DNA of 64,000 bases, from NCBI GenBank assembly GCA_017559505.1, contig JAFYSF010000009.1:1-64000 (forward strand), in the 5' to 3' direction. Positions 55,189 to 62,664 of the stretch are shown in pieces; position 1 is the first letter of the stretch, and every line of letters starts with the position of its first letter. The stretch comes from Paludibacteraceae bacterium. Its GTDB lineage: Bacteria; Bacteroidota; Bacteroidia; Bacteroidales; Paludibacteraceae. The translations under genes and the position numbers were made by a program. The notes beneath the pieces are model-generated. The model was not told the origin of the DNA. It made no database searches and saw only the letters and a program-made list of their open reading frames with translations.

Positions 55189-55917
55189 TTATTTCTGTAG
55201 CGATGGTAGATACACATCGCGCAGATATGTGAAATTAGGTTCGCGTAAAAGCTCTTTTTTGCATATTTCGATAGCTTTTGTGCTGTTGCCTATCTTTTCG
55301 TATGACTGCGCCATACATAGCGTGATAGCGCAACGATTCCATCTATATAGAGGCGTAGGGTTGGCATCTATAATCTTTAGAGCCTTTTCAAACCATTCTA
55401 TAGCCTCTTTCTTATCACCACCAACGAGTGACGGCATATAGAATTTCGTATTCCCTTTAAGTTCGATAGCCACTATGTTGTTAGCATCGCAGTTCATGGC
55501 TCGGTTCAAGTCGTTCAAACTGCGAGCACCATAAATCATTACACCACCTGTTCTTACCTTTGCTTTATAGGCATTGTTTGCCGAGCGATAGGCAAAAACA
55601 TCTGCACGTTTCCCCTTCACCTTCTCTATCTCATCAAGGTATTCATCCCATAGGTCAATCCACTTGTTGATTTCGCTCTTATTGTTTTCAATGTCGATAA
55701 GTAAGAAAGCGATATAGCCATATAGATAGTTGCTTATTTCGAGTTTATCGTCGGCTGAGAGTTGTTGTGAGGCAGTATATTTCTTTAATTCTATGCCCCA
55801 CGTCGCTATTTTGTTGTCGAGGTAAGCCTTGTACATCACGTCGTGGTCAACAACACCGGCTATTGCTCTTATTGAGCACCACAATGTGATTAATGTAATG
55901 ATAATCGTTCTTTTCAT
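55189..55917 (-). CDS. Secreted TPR-repeat protein
   Basis: The 242-aa protein starts at ATG 55917, where a signal peptide begins (MKRTIIITLITLWCSIRAIA); longer starts would run into the acyl-CoA synthetase gene. The mature part is helical. ANNIVAIELKGNTKFYMPSL, KKEAIEWFEKALKIIDANPT and MAQSYEKIGNSTKAIEICKK look like TPR units, near residues 160-230. A role as a periplasmic scaffold is inferred. It is transcribed just downstream of fadD but past a terminator, so it is probably separate. Confidence 0.75.
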   Translation of the reverse strand: MKRTIIITLITLWCSIRAIAGVVDHDVMYKAYLDNKIATWGIELKKYTASQQLSADDKLEISNYLYGYIAFLLIDIENNKSEINKWIDLWDEYLDEIEKVKGKRADVFAYRSANNAYKAKVRTGGVMIYGARSLNDLNRAMNCDANNIVAIELKGNTKFYMPSLVGGDKKEAIEWFEKALKIIDANPTPLYRWNRCAITLCMAQSYEKIGNSTKAIEICKKELLREPNFTYLRDVYLPSLQK

Positions 55918-55930
55918 AAGTTCATAACGA

Positions 55931-55961
55931 AAAAGAGACGCAAGATATTGCGTCTCTCTTT
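55931..55961 (-). terminator. Terminator of the acyl-CoA synthetase gene
   Basis: On the minus strand, GAGAGACGCAA and TTGCGTCTC pair around ATATC, then a T-run. It is 3 bp past the stop at 55964. Confidence 0.9.
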
Positions 55962-55963
55962 TA

Positions 55964-57634
55964 TTATTTAAGTTGATTAACGTACAAGAAACGTTTGATA
56001 CTTTTCTTAGGAGTTTTCTCAAATTCGCTTGGATAGATTTGGATTTTAGTAATGCTTTCGTAAGCTGCTGTAGTAGCGTTGAGAGCCTTACGATTTTCGT
56101 CCATCACCACTTCGAGGTCTTTAGTAGAGAGTTTTGCCTCATCCATAGCGTCGTAGTCAGGCACCACGAGAGCCACGAGTTTGTTTTCAGCATTTTGGAG
56201 CACAAGGCTTTCCAACACGAAAGGCATATTGTTCAATTTATTTTCAATCTCCTCAGGGTAGATGTTTTGACCGCTAGGGCCGAGCAACATATTCTTGTTA
56301 CGACCTTTGATGTAGATTGTGCCGTCAGGGTCGATAGTACCCATATCGCCAGTGTGCAACCATCCGTCTTCGTCGATAGCCAAACGAGTAGCCTCTTCGT
56401 TTTTGTAGTAACCGAGCATCACGTTTTCGCCGCGAACGATGATTTCGCCCACTTCGTTGTGAGGGTCGTTAGAGAGGATGCGTGCCTCCATAGTTGGAAG
56501 TAATTTACCCACAGAGTGGAGTTTGAATTCATGCCAGTATGAGTGGCTGATAAGAGGTGCACATTCAGTCATGCCGTAACCCACTGTGAAGCGGAATCCG
56601 ATTTTCTTGAAGAACTCTTCAGCCTCAGGGTTCAATGCAGCACCACCGATGATAACTTCGCTGAATTCGCCACCGAACGTGTCTGTCAATTTTTTGTTGA
56701 TTGCGCTGAGGATAGTAGAGTCGAGCAATGGCACATTCAACATGAATTGCATTGATTTCTTTTCCAACATAGGTTGGATTTGTTTGCGATATATCTTTTC
56801 GATGATAAGAGGCACAGTGAAGATGATAGTAGGTTTCACTTCGCTGAGGGCCTTCATCAAGATTTTAGGTGAAGGAATTTTGCCGAGATATGTAGTGTGC
56901 GAACCGCAGCAGAATGCCGAAAGGAAGTCGAAAGCACAACCGTATGCGTGAGCCAAAGGCAAGAATGCCAAGCAGCGCGACTCTGTGCTGAGCAAGCCAG
57001 ATTGGATTGCATAAGTAACGTTACCAGCAAAAGCATTACCCGAGAGCATTACACCTTTTGAGAAACCAGTCGAACCAGAAGTATAGCTGATACATACCAT
57101 TTCTGTGTTAGGTATAGTAGGGTAGAGCACATCGGCAGCCGAGAATCCGTTAGGATATGTTTCGTTGAAGTTTTCGTCCCAAGCTTTCGATGCTTTTTGG
57201 ATTGTGTAACCATCTTTTTGGTGGATGCAACGGTAGTCGTTGAGCGAGAATACACCATTTATATAAAGAAGGTCTTCTTCGAATAGGTTGTCCCACAAGT
57301 TGTCGCTAATGAAAAGGAATTTAGCATCCGAGTGGTTGACGATGTGTTGGATATCATTAGGATTGAAATCTTGGAGAATTGGTACAATCACACCACCGTA
57401 AGTCACAGTTGCGATATAGACCATACACCATTTAGGTCCGTTTTTGCCTACGAGGGCCATTTTATCGCCTTTTTCGAAACCGATGCTTTTGAATAATACG
57501 TGAAGGCGAGCTACTTCTTTAGCAATATCGCCATAAGTGTAAGTCTTTTTCTCCAAATAGTCTGTCATAGCAGGGCGCTCCCAATTGGATTTCATGCTAT
57601 TTTCCAACAGACGAACAAAATTTTCTTTAATCAT
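55964..57634 (-). CDS. Long-chain acyl-CoA synthetase (AMP-binding)
   Basis: The 556-aa ANL-family enzyme activates a fatty acid with ATP and joins it to CoA. The AMP motif is YTSGSTGFSKGVML (about 185-198), followed by the A5 GYGMTECAPLI, the A7 GWLHTGDMG and A8 IKGRNKNMLLGPSGQNIYPE segments; the catalytic Lys near the end lies in KTPKKSIKRFLY. No signal peptide. Size and the GPSGQNIYPE loop fit the FadD-type long-chain group of Bacteroidota. A -7 element is at 57766-57773 in the gap upstream. Confidence 0.9.
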   Translation of the reverse strand: MIKENFVRLLENSMKSNWERPAMTDYLEKKTYTYGDIAKEVARLHVLFKSIGFEKGDKMALVGKNGPKWCMVYIATVTYGGVIVPILQDFNPNDIQHIVNHSDAKFLFISDNLWDNLFEEDLLYINGVFSLNDYRCIHQKDGYTIQKASKAWDENFNETYPNGFSAADVLYPTIPNTEMVCISYTSGSTGFSKGVMLSGNAFAGNVTYAIQSGLLSTESRCLAFLPLAHAYGCAFDFLSAFCCGSHTTYLGKIPSPKILMKALSEVKPTIIFTVPLIIEKIYRKQIQPMLEKKSMQFMLNVPLLDSTILSAINKKLTDTFGGEFSEVIIGGAALNPEAEEFFKKIGFRFTVGYGMTECAPLISHSYWHEFKLHSVGKLLPTMEARILSNDPHNEVGEIIVRGENVMLGYYKNEEATRLAIDEDGWLHTGDMGTIDPDGTIYIKGRNKNMLLGPSGQNIYPEEIENKLNNMPFVLESLVLQNAENKLVALVVPDYDAMDEAKLSTKDLEVVMDENRKALNATTAAYESITKIQIYPSEFEKTPKKSIKRFLYVNQLK

Positions 57635-57652
57635 ATTTTCTAACTTTTTTCA

Positions 57653-57706
57653 ATGCATAATGCACAATTTACAATTCACAATGTACAATGCATAATGCAC
57701 AATTAT
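57653..57706. repeat. 7-bp tandem repeat (CATAATG/CACAATT type)
   Basis: About seven heptamers lie in the leader of the acyl-CoA synthetase gene. Confidence 0.8.
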
Positions 57707-57765
57707 TTTAGTTTTATTTTCTTGTTTTGGCGAGGTCGAAATCTTAGCCAAGCACAAATTCGGTG

Positions 57766-57773
57766 CAAAGTTA
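57766..57773 (-). promoter_or_regulatory. -7 element of the acyl-CoA synthetase gene
   Basis: The minus strand reads TAACTTTG. The leader would be about 125 nt and would include the heptamer array. The other part of this 350-bp gap (57845-57984) holds fragments of larger repeats (ATCTGTGTTATCTGTGG) and no gene. Confidence 0.5.
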
Positions 57774-57810
57774 CACATTTTTCTTTAATGGGTGTATACA
57801 AAAAAACAAG

Positions 57811-57844
57811 AAAATGCACATTTCTTTCGAAAATGCGCATTTTT
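57811..57844 (-). terminator. Possible terminator after the HAD phosphatase gene
   Basis: AATGCGCATTT and AAATGTGCATT pair with one mismatch on the minus strand and lead into TTTTCTTGTTTTTTT. It lies 140 bp past the stop at 57985. Confidence 0.5.
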
Positions 57845-57984
57845 ATGCTCAAAATAGAAGTTGTGTGCAAGAAATATATGTTACTTTCTTAACGCTTTTT
57901 ACGCAATGCTCGTTTGCCGTTCGGCGTTCACGCTCATCTGTTAGGAATCTGTGTTATCTGTGGAAGATAATTATTAGCTACTAA

Positions 57985-58644
57985 CTACAAACTAGTAACT
58001 ATTTGAAGTATTTCTTCGCAAGTGTTTACCACTGCGCGAGGCGAGAAGCTCTCTAACTCTTCGCGTGAGCGACAGCCCCAAGTGACGCCCACACCCTCGA
58101 CACCGGCGTTGATAGCGGTCTGCATATCTACGCCCGAATCGCCTACGTATAGCACCTCCTCCTTGTTGCTGATGCCAGCCTTTTCCAAAATCTCCTCTAC
58201 GATGGTAGGGTCGGGCTTTGTAGGTACACCCTCGCGCTGACCAAACACTGCGCACCACTCAATCTCTGGGAAGTAAGTCTCCACCAATGCCTTAGTAGCC
58301 TGTTCATATTTGTTGGAAGCCACAGCCAGCTTCAATCCAAGGCGTTGCAATGTGTACAGCAACTCCACAATCCCCTCGAATGGCATCGTGAAATCGGCGC
58401 CATGTACATTATAATAAGGGATGAACGCCGCACGGATTTTTAGTATATTCTCTTCTGTTTTCTTGCCTTCGGGCAGAGCGCGTTCGAAGAGTTTGTTGAT
58501 GCCATTGCCCACAAAACTTTTTATAACAGGCGTTGAGTGGGTAGGGTAGCCGTATTGCGACAACGCATAGTTCGTAGCCGCAGCAATATCCTCGTACGTA
58601 TTCAATAAAGTACCATCAAGGTCGAAAATCACCAATTTTTTCAT
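57985..58644 (-). CDS. gph: HAD-family phosphatase (phosphoglycolate phosphatase-like)
   Basis: The 219-aa hydrolase has the HAD motifs: DLDGTL (residues 8-13) with the nucleophile Asp8, motif II VASNK, motif III Lys in KPDP and motif IV YVGDSGVDM. The alpha-helical cap (DIAAATNYAL to MPFEGIVELL) is of type C1, as in phosphoglycolate phosphatase and pyrophosphatase PpaX. The substrate is likely a small phosphate ester, possibly 2-phosphoglycolate from DNA repair; it cannot be fixed from sequence. Confidence 0.85.
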   Translation of the reverse strand: MKKLVIFDLDGTLLNTYEDIAAATNYALSQYGYPTHSTPVIKSFVGNGINKLFERALPEGKKTEENILKIRAAFIPYYNVHGADFTMPFEGIVELLYTLQRLGLKLAVASNKYEQATKALVETYFPEIEWCAVFGQREGVPTKPDPTIVEEILEKAGISNKEEVLYVGDSGVDMQTAINAGVEGVGVTWGCRSREELESFSPRAVVNTCEEILQIVTSL

Positions 58645-58938
58645 TGTATTTTATTTTTTTTTTAGACAGAATGACATAAAGACATAAATTTAAATTGTTA
58701 GTAAAAAAAGTTGGGTAGTAAGATGCTAATTTAAAAATATGAGAGTATGTTTTTTCATAATGGTCTTGTTTTTGCTACGCAAAATCTCGACACAAAAGAC
58801 ATATTTGATAAATGTAACTTAAAATATGTCATTTTATCGCCAAGATGAAACATAGTTTCAGCGAGGCGTATGTAAAAGAAAAAAATATGTTCTTATGTCA
58901 TTATGTCTTATTAAAATTCTTGTCGTTCAATTAAAGAG
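58645..58938. other. Intergenic region without gene
   Basis: This 294-bp gap holds ATGACAT-type heptamers near 58669-58690 and their inverse near 58888-58912, and little else. No ORF with a start and usable codon pattern is seen. Confidence 0.6.
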
Positions 58939-59481
58939 TCAATAAAGTTTCTTAAACAATTCCCAAATCACGATGCCGGCAGTAACGCTCACGTTGAGTG
59001 AATGTTTCGTGCCGAACTGAGGCAATTCGATGCACCCTTTGCATTTGTCAATCACCGATTGTTGCACGCCCTTCACCTCGTTGCCCATAACCACCGCGAT
59101 TTTTTGAGTTGAGAGTTGAGAGTTGAGAGTTGAGAACTGATCAAGCATCACCGAGTTCTCGGCTAATTCGATAGCCCACACTTCGTAGCCTTCGCGTTTC
59201 AGAGCCTCCACAGCCTCGTTAGTGTCGGCATAGTACTCCCAATCCACACTAAATTCAGCCCCGAGAGCCGATTTATGTATCTCTGCATGTGGCGGTTGAG
59301 CCGTGATGCCACACAACACTACCTTCTCCACCAAGTAGGCATCCGACGTGCGAAACACCGACCCGATGTTGTGCATACTCCGCACATTGTCCAACACTAT
59401 CACCAGTGGAATCTTCTTCGCCTGTTTGAATTCCTCCGTCGAGATGCGAATAATCTCTTCAGTATCTAATTTTCTAATCAT
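58939..59481 (-). CDS. RNA 2'-O-methyltransferase, SpoU/TrmH family
   Basis: The 180-aa SPOUT methyltransferase has motif 1 LDNVRSMHNIGSVFRTSDA, motif 2 IAVVMGNEVKGV and motif 3 IELPQFGTKHSLNVSVTAG, with the knotted SAM site complete. It methylates a ribose in tRNA or rRNA. The start at 59481 (MIRKLDTEEIIRI) is chosen since the promoter lies at 59502-59533; a longer frame from 59550 would cross it. A TTGAGAG heptamer array (59104-59136) is read as STLNSQLSTQ, just before motif 2, in a loop. Confidence 0.9.
   Translation of the reverse strand: MIRKLDTEEIIRISTEEFKQAKKIPLVIVLDNVRSMHNIGSVFRTSDAYLVEKVVLCGITAQPPHAEIHKSALGAEFSVDWEYYADTNEAVEALKREGYEVWAIELAENSVMLDQFSTLNSQLSTQKIAVVMGNEVKGVQQSVIDKCKGCIELPQFGTKHSLNVSVTAGIVIWELFKKLY
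59104..59136. repeat. 7-bp repeat inside the SpoU methyltransferase gene
   Basis: Four to five copies of TTGAGAG on the plus strand, read in frame on the minus strand. It is the only low-complexity stretch in the gene. Confidence 0.85.
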
Positions 59482-59498
59482 AATTATTTTTTTAAGCC

Positions 59499-59529
59499 TT
59501 GCAAAGGTACGATTTTTTTCGTACTTTTG
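59499..59529 (+). promoter_or_regulatory. Promoter of the 59552 gene (overlapping)
   Basis: Plus strand: TTG (59499-59501), 20 bp, TACTTTTG (59522-59529). Its -33 element abuts the other promoter's -7 element, and the reverse. Confidence 0.8.
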
Positions 59530-59533
59530 CAAA
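59502..59533 (-). promoter_or_regulatory. Promoter of the SpoU methyltransferase gene (overlapping)
   Basis: Minus strand: TTTG (59533-59530), 20 bp, TACCTTTG (59509-59502). It overlaps the plus-strand promoter at 59499-59529 almost fully; the sequence is an inverted repeat GCAAAGGTACGA/TCGTACTTTTGC. Confidence 0.8.
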
Positions 59534-59551
59534 TAATTCTTAATTGACAAA

Positions 59552-59932
59552 ATGGCGGATAATTTTTTAGAAAAACAATATGCCGATTACCAAGCGCGCA
59601 AGTCGGCGATGCAATCAGGCGCACAGCGCAAGTCGCGCCAAGCCATGTGGCAAGTGTCGGAGATTATTATGTCGTCTACCGATGATGCGGCAATGCGTCA
59701 GTTCTACATCGAACTTTTTGGGGGCGAATATCACGAGCGCGGTGTTCAGTTCGACAATGGATTGATTATGCGTTTCGAATCGCAGGTAGATACAAAGCAA
59801 AACATCACTATCCGCATGGCATCGCGCTATCAGTACGAACAACTCCTCCACCGCCTCACCCAGCGAGGCATCCCCTACGACAATGGCACGATTCTTGATC
59901 CCTCAAGTAATAAAATAGTGATTGTAGTCTAA
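59552..59932 (+). CDS. Small conserved-type protein, unknown function
   Basis: The 126-aa protein starts MADNFLEKQYADYQARKSAM, with a charged helical N-terminus (about 1-40). The rest, EIIMSSTDDAAMRQFYIELF and HERGVQFDNGLIMRFESQVD, then YQYEQLLHRLTQRGIPYDNG, ends in a beta strand (NKIVIVV). The second part could be a glyoxalase/VOC-like half-domain, but the metal ligands are not clear. No signal or membrane segment. It shares a divergent promoter with the SpoU gene and lies 57 bp before ferritin. Confidence 0.75.
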   Translation: MADNFLEKQYADYQARKSAMQSGAQRKSRQAMWQVSEIIMSSTDDAAMRQFYIELFGGEYHERGVQFDNGLIMRFESQVDTKQNITIRMASRYQYEQLLHRLTQRGIPYDNGTILDPSSNKIVIVV

Positions 59933-59989
59933 AGTCGGCAGTCAACAGTCGACAGACTATTGATTTTCAACTTTTAACTTCTTATTATT

Positions 59990-60511
59990 ATGTTAAACTC
60001 AAGAATCGAAACAGCGTTAAACGCTCACATCAATGTCGAAATGTGGTCGGCATACCTTTATTTGTCGATGTCGGCATATTGCCACAATGAAGGTTACACA
60101 GGCATGGCACATTGGTTTCAAGTGCAATTCAAAGAAGAGCAAGAGCATGCACAAATCCTCTTTAACTATGTAGTTTCGCGTGGCGGACGTGTGAAACTCG
60201 CGCCTATTGCCGAGGTCGAAACCGAGTGGGCATCAGCGCTTGCAGTGTTTGAGCATACCCTCCAACACGAGAAAAAAGTAACAATGCTTATCAACGACCT
60301 CTATACCGTAGCCCTTGAAGAGAAAGATTATGCCACACAAAGCATGCTCAGATGGTTCATCGACGAGCAAGTCGAAGAAGAAGCCGGCGTACACGACATT
60401 CTCAATCACCTCCGCATGGTGAAGGACAACGGCTATGGCCTCTATATGATTGACAAAGATCTCGGTGCTCGCACCTATACACAACCTGCGCCATTTGCCA
60501 CAGCCGAATAA
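59990..60511 (+). CDS. ftnA: Ferritin (iron storage)
   Basis: The 173-aa four-helix-bundle protein forms a 24-subunit shell that oxidises and stores iron. All ferroxidase ligands fall at the FtnA positions: E17, E50, H53 (in EEQEH), E94, Q127 and E130. No heme Met as in bacterioferritin. It ends EQVEEEAGVHDIL helix D and a short helix E. A terminator follows. No iron-responsive operator was recognised upstream. Confidence 0.95.
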   Translation: MLNSRIETALNAHINVEMWSAYLYLSMSAYCHNEGYTGMAHWFQVQFKEEQEHAQILFNYVVSRGGRVKLAPIAEVETEWASALAVFEHTLQHEKKVTMLINDLYTVALEEKDYATQSMLRWFIDEQVEEEAGVHDILNHLRMVKDNGYGLYMIDKDLGARTYTQPAPFATAE

Positions 60512-60538
60512 CCTTCTTGGAGAATATAACTGATAATA

Positions 60539-60579
60539 AAAAAGAGATTCAACAATATTGGGTTGAGTCTCTTTTTTTG
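60539..60579 (+). terminator. Terminator after ferritin
   Basis: AAAAGAGATTCAAC and GTTGAGTCTCTTTT pair around a short loop, followed by a T-run. Confidence 0.9.
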
Positions 60580-60605
60580 TGTGTAAGGTAAAAATATTTA
60601 ATATT

Positions 60606-61010
60606 TAACGTGAGTTCGATATAATTTTATCTCTCACGGAATGCACGGAATTCTATCGCCTTCGGCTCAAGGACCGTTGGTTCACGAAATTTTATTATTT
60701 ATCTCCCACAGATGACACAGATTTTTTAGCTTCGCTTAAGATTCTTGCTACGCTCGGCAATTTTAGTAAACTTAATTGCCCTCGCTTATCGCAAGAATTT
60801 ATAGATTTTTTGCTATTTTTTCACCTTCGGTTCAAAGACCGTTGGTTCGGATTTAACGATTTTTATCAAGATTTTGTTTACGCTCGGCATAAGAAAAATA
60901 AACTTTACTTCTGCCCTCGCTTATAACAAAATTCGCTCTTTGACTACGTCAAAATCGCTCTATGGATGACACAGATTACCCTCCGGATTTTTATATCGAA
61001 CTGACGTTAA
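60606..61010. mobile_element. TIR-flanked non-coding element with nested hairpins
   Basis: The ends form 20-bp inverted repeats, TTAACGTGAGTTCGATATAA (60606-60625) and its complement at 60991-61010, with one mismatch. In between are two 58-63-bp hairpins (60741-60798 and 60871-60933; related to 3855-3911) and two copies of a third motif around CCTTCGGCTCAAGGACCG (about 60659-60690) and CCTTCGGTTCAAAGACCG (about 60828-60850). No ORF. The right TIR contains the TAA stop of the Fic gene. A shorter relative lies at 28871-29076. Confidence 0.85.
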
Positions 61011-61888
61011 TATTTAATACCAAAATAATTCAGAGCAGCTTTGTATTCATCTTGCGCCGATAGGCAAGTGTCGATGAGATAGCCATTGATATTGTTCCAA
61101 TTTTGCAGACCCCGATAGTAGAATAGGCGCAAATCTTCAGAGATGATGAACGGAACAATCTTAGTTTGGAGGCATTGCCAGAACATCAATAAGCGACCCA
61201 CACGCCCATTACCATCTTGGAAAGGGTGAATGCGCTCCAATCGCACATGGAAATCCAAAATATCCTCTATAGTCACCTCCTTCAGATGATTATAATTCTC
61301 AATTAGCGAGCGCATCTCATTTGTTACTTCGTCAGGGTGAGTAGTTTCAATGCCACCCACCTCATTTGGTAGACGTTTATATTCTCCTACGGCAAACCAA
61401 TCCTTTCTACTATCCGAAGTGTTTAGTTTCAGCATTAGGTGTAGTTGTTTGATGTGCGATTCAGAGATTTTCTCCGTAGCATGGTCAATCACATAGTCGA
61501 TGCAATGGAAGTGATTAGTTGTTTCCAATATATCGTCGATTCGAGTATTTTCAGTAGTAGCCCCAAGTGTGTTGGTTTCGAAAATAAAACGAGTTTGATC
61601 TTTTGTTAGTCGGCTACCCTCGATGTGGTTTGACGAGTAGGTTAGTTCGATTTGTGTTCGGTGGTATATCCCCCCTTTTAGTCGGCATTCTTTCTCTTCG
61701 CGTAGGCGAGCGAGTAAAGGTGATATATTTATTTTATCTTTTCTAGGTAATGTAGCCTCGGCCGGTATGTTCCATGTTTTTCCAGTGCGGAAGGCACCAT
61801 CAATTTTCCCCGTAGTGCAATAATTTCGAGCAGTGCGTTCGCTTATGCCATATTTTTGGGCAAATTCAGTTACAGATATAAATTTCAT
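61007..61888 (-). CDS. Fic-family protein with N-terminal helix-turn-helix
   Basis: The 293-aa protein starts at ATG 61888. Residues 1-45 are an excisionase/MerR-like HTH (ISVTEFAQKYGISERTARNY, then GKIDGAFRTGKTWNIP). The Fic domain has the complete catalytic motif H221-PFQDGNGR-VGR, so AMPylation or another nucleotidyl transfer is expected. S86-NHI-E90-G91 matches the (S/T)xxxE(G/N) inhibitory motif at the domain start, making it a class II, self-inhibited Fic protein. Palindromic operators at 61933 and 61985 and a half-site next to the ATG imply autoregulation by the HTH. Not a clear toxin-antitoxin pair, as the inhibitor is built in. Its stop codon lies within the inverted repeat of the 60606-61010 element. 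Confidence 0.9.
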   Translation of the reverse strand: MKFISVTEFAQKYGISERTARNYCTTGKIDGAFRTGKTWNIPAEATLPRKDKINISPLLARLREEKECRLKGGIYHRTQIELTYSSNHIEGSRLTKDQTRFIFETNTLGATTENTRIDDILETTNHFHCIDYVIDHATEKISESHIKQLHLMLKLNTSDSRKDWFAVGEYKRLPNEVGGIETTHPDEVTNEMRSLIENYNHLKEVTIEDILDFHVRLERIHPFQDGNGRVGRLLMFWQCLQTKIVPFIISEDLRLFYYRGLQNWNNINGYLIDTCLSAQDEYKAALNYFGIKY

Positions 61889-61917
61889 TATCGGTAAGTT
61901 TTTTATAAAAATCACTG

Positions 61918-61948
61918 CAAAGATAGTAAATTTTGCCGGTATCGGCAA
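61918..61948 (-). promoter_or_regulatory. Promoter of the HTH-Fic gene
   Basis: Minus strand: TTG (61948-61946), 20 bp, TATCTTTG (61925-61918), 30 bp before the ATG. The TTG is the first arm of operator 1, so bound protein would block the promoter. Confidence 0.75.
61933..61948. promoter_or_regulatory. Operator 1, TTGCCGGTATCGGCAA
   Basis: Two perfect 6-bp arms TTGCCG and CGGCAA around GTAT. It covers the -33 element and most of the spacer of the HTH-Fic promoter. Confidence 0.8.
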
Positions 61949-61984
61949 GAAATTGCCACTTTTTATGTAAAAGATGTTCTATTT

Positions 61985-62000
61985 TTGCCGATACCGGCAA
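61985..62000. promoter_or_regulatory. Operator 2, TTGCCGATACCGGCAA
   Basis: The same palindrome in reverse orientation (centre ATAC), 52 bp centre-to-centre from operator 1, close to five helical turns. It is 11 bp past the stop of the small HTH-like gene. Confidence 0.8.
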
Positions 62001-62010
62001 GATGTGTGGG

Positions 62011-62259
62011 TTATTCATTGTTATTTTTTGAATATATCAATTCGAGAGTGGTGTTTGCTATGCACGCTGGGCGAGGGATATTGTATTGAGTGCAGAGGTA
62101 GATGAGGGCGAGTGAGTTGAGATATTGGTCGTAAGGCTGACATCCAACTTTGGCGAGTGCTTCGCGATGGCGTTGGCAACGACGGGCAAGGGTGCGTGAC
62201 GAAATGCCGGCATGTAAGGCAAATTCGCGCTTTGTCATTTTTGATTTGTATTTTCCCAT
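62011..62259 (-). CDS. Small HTH-like protein
   Basis: The 82-aa protein, MGKYKSKMTKREFALHAGIS then SRTLARRCQRHREALAKVGC, has a basic helix-turn-helix-like start, followed by DQYLNSLALIYLCTQYNIPR. Its shape resembles the small DUF4248-type DNA-binding proteins of Bacteroidota mobile regions, but similarity is weak. A good promoter at 62299-62329 supports that it is a real gene. It lies 122 bp upstream of the HTH-Fic gene on the same strand, with both operators in between. A functional link with the Fic protein is inference. Confidence 0.7.
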   Translation of the reverse strand: MGKYKSKMTKREFALHAGISSRTLARRCQRHREALAKVGCQPYDQYLNSLALIYLCTQYNIPRPACIANTTLELIYSKNNNE

Positions 62260-62298
62260 AGTAATTTAGAATGATTTTTTTGTTGAATTTTTGATTTA

Positions 62299-62329
62299 CA
62301 AATATACAAAAAAAATTGGCGAAATGCAA
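62299..62329 (-). promoter_or_regulatory. Promoter of the small HTH-like gene
   Basis: Minus strand: TTG (62329-62327), 20 bp, TATATTTG (62306-62299), 40 bp before the ATG. Confidence 0.7.
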
Positions 62330-62441
62330 GAGTTATTTCAAAAAAAAATAGTGGAATGTGTCAGTCTTCTTCGATGAGGGTTGCTTGAAGGTTGCTTGAG
62401 GTTAGGGAGAAGGTATGAATTGTAATCTTTTTCGTATATAT

Positions 62442-62472
62442 TTTGTTATATTGAAAAAAAGATTTAACTTTG
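62442..62472 (+). promoter_or_regulatory. Promoter of the AAA/DUF4143 ATPase gene
   Basis: TTTG at 62442-62445, 19 bp, TAACTTTG at 62465-62472. The leader would be about 185 nt and contains the 33-bp repeats. Confidence 0.7.
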
Positions 62473-62575
62473 CTTTAGATGATTGTGTGATTGTTTTTTG
62501 TAATTTAATATATTGATAACAAGTGAATTAGATGTTATTGGGTAAAGGTGTTGTTTTGTGATTATTTTTAGTAAA

Positions 62576-62663
62576 CCTTGGAAAAATGTAAAAAATAGAC
62601 CTAAAACATCTTGGAAAAGTGTAAAAAACAACCCTAAAATACCTTGGAAAAGTGTAAAAAGGA
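62576..62663 (+). repeat. Three 33-bp direct repeats in the ATPase leader
   Basis: CCTTGGAAAAGTGTAAAAA recurs with CTTGG at 62577, 62610 and 62643, a strict 33-bp period. The last copy ends at the start codon. Plus-strand stops lie in the first two copies, so they are not coding there; the minus strand is open but has no other support. Confidence 0.85.
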
Positions 62664-62664
62664 T

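Noticed and set aside
61007..62259. Classical Fic toxin-antitoxin pair
   Set aside because: The inhibitory SxxxEG motif is inside the Fic protein itself, and the small neighbour does not look like a FicA-type antitoxin.
62576..62663. Mini-CRISPR
   Set aside because: 33-bp direct repeats lie head to tail without unique spacers, and no cas gene is near.
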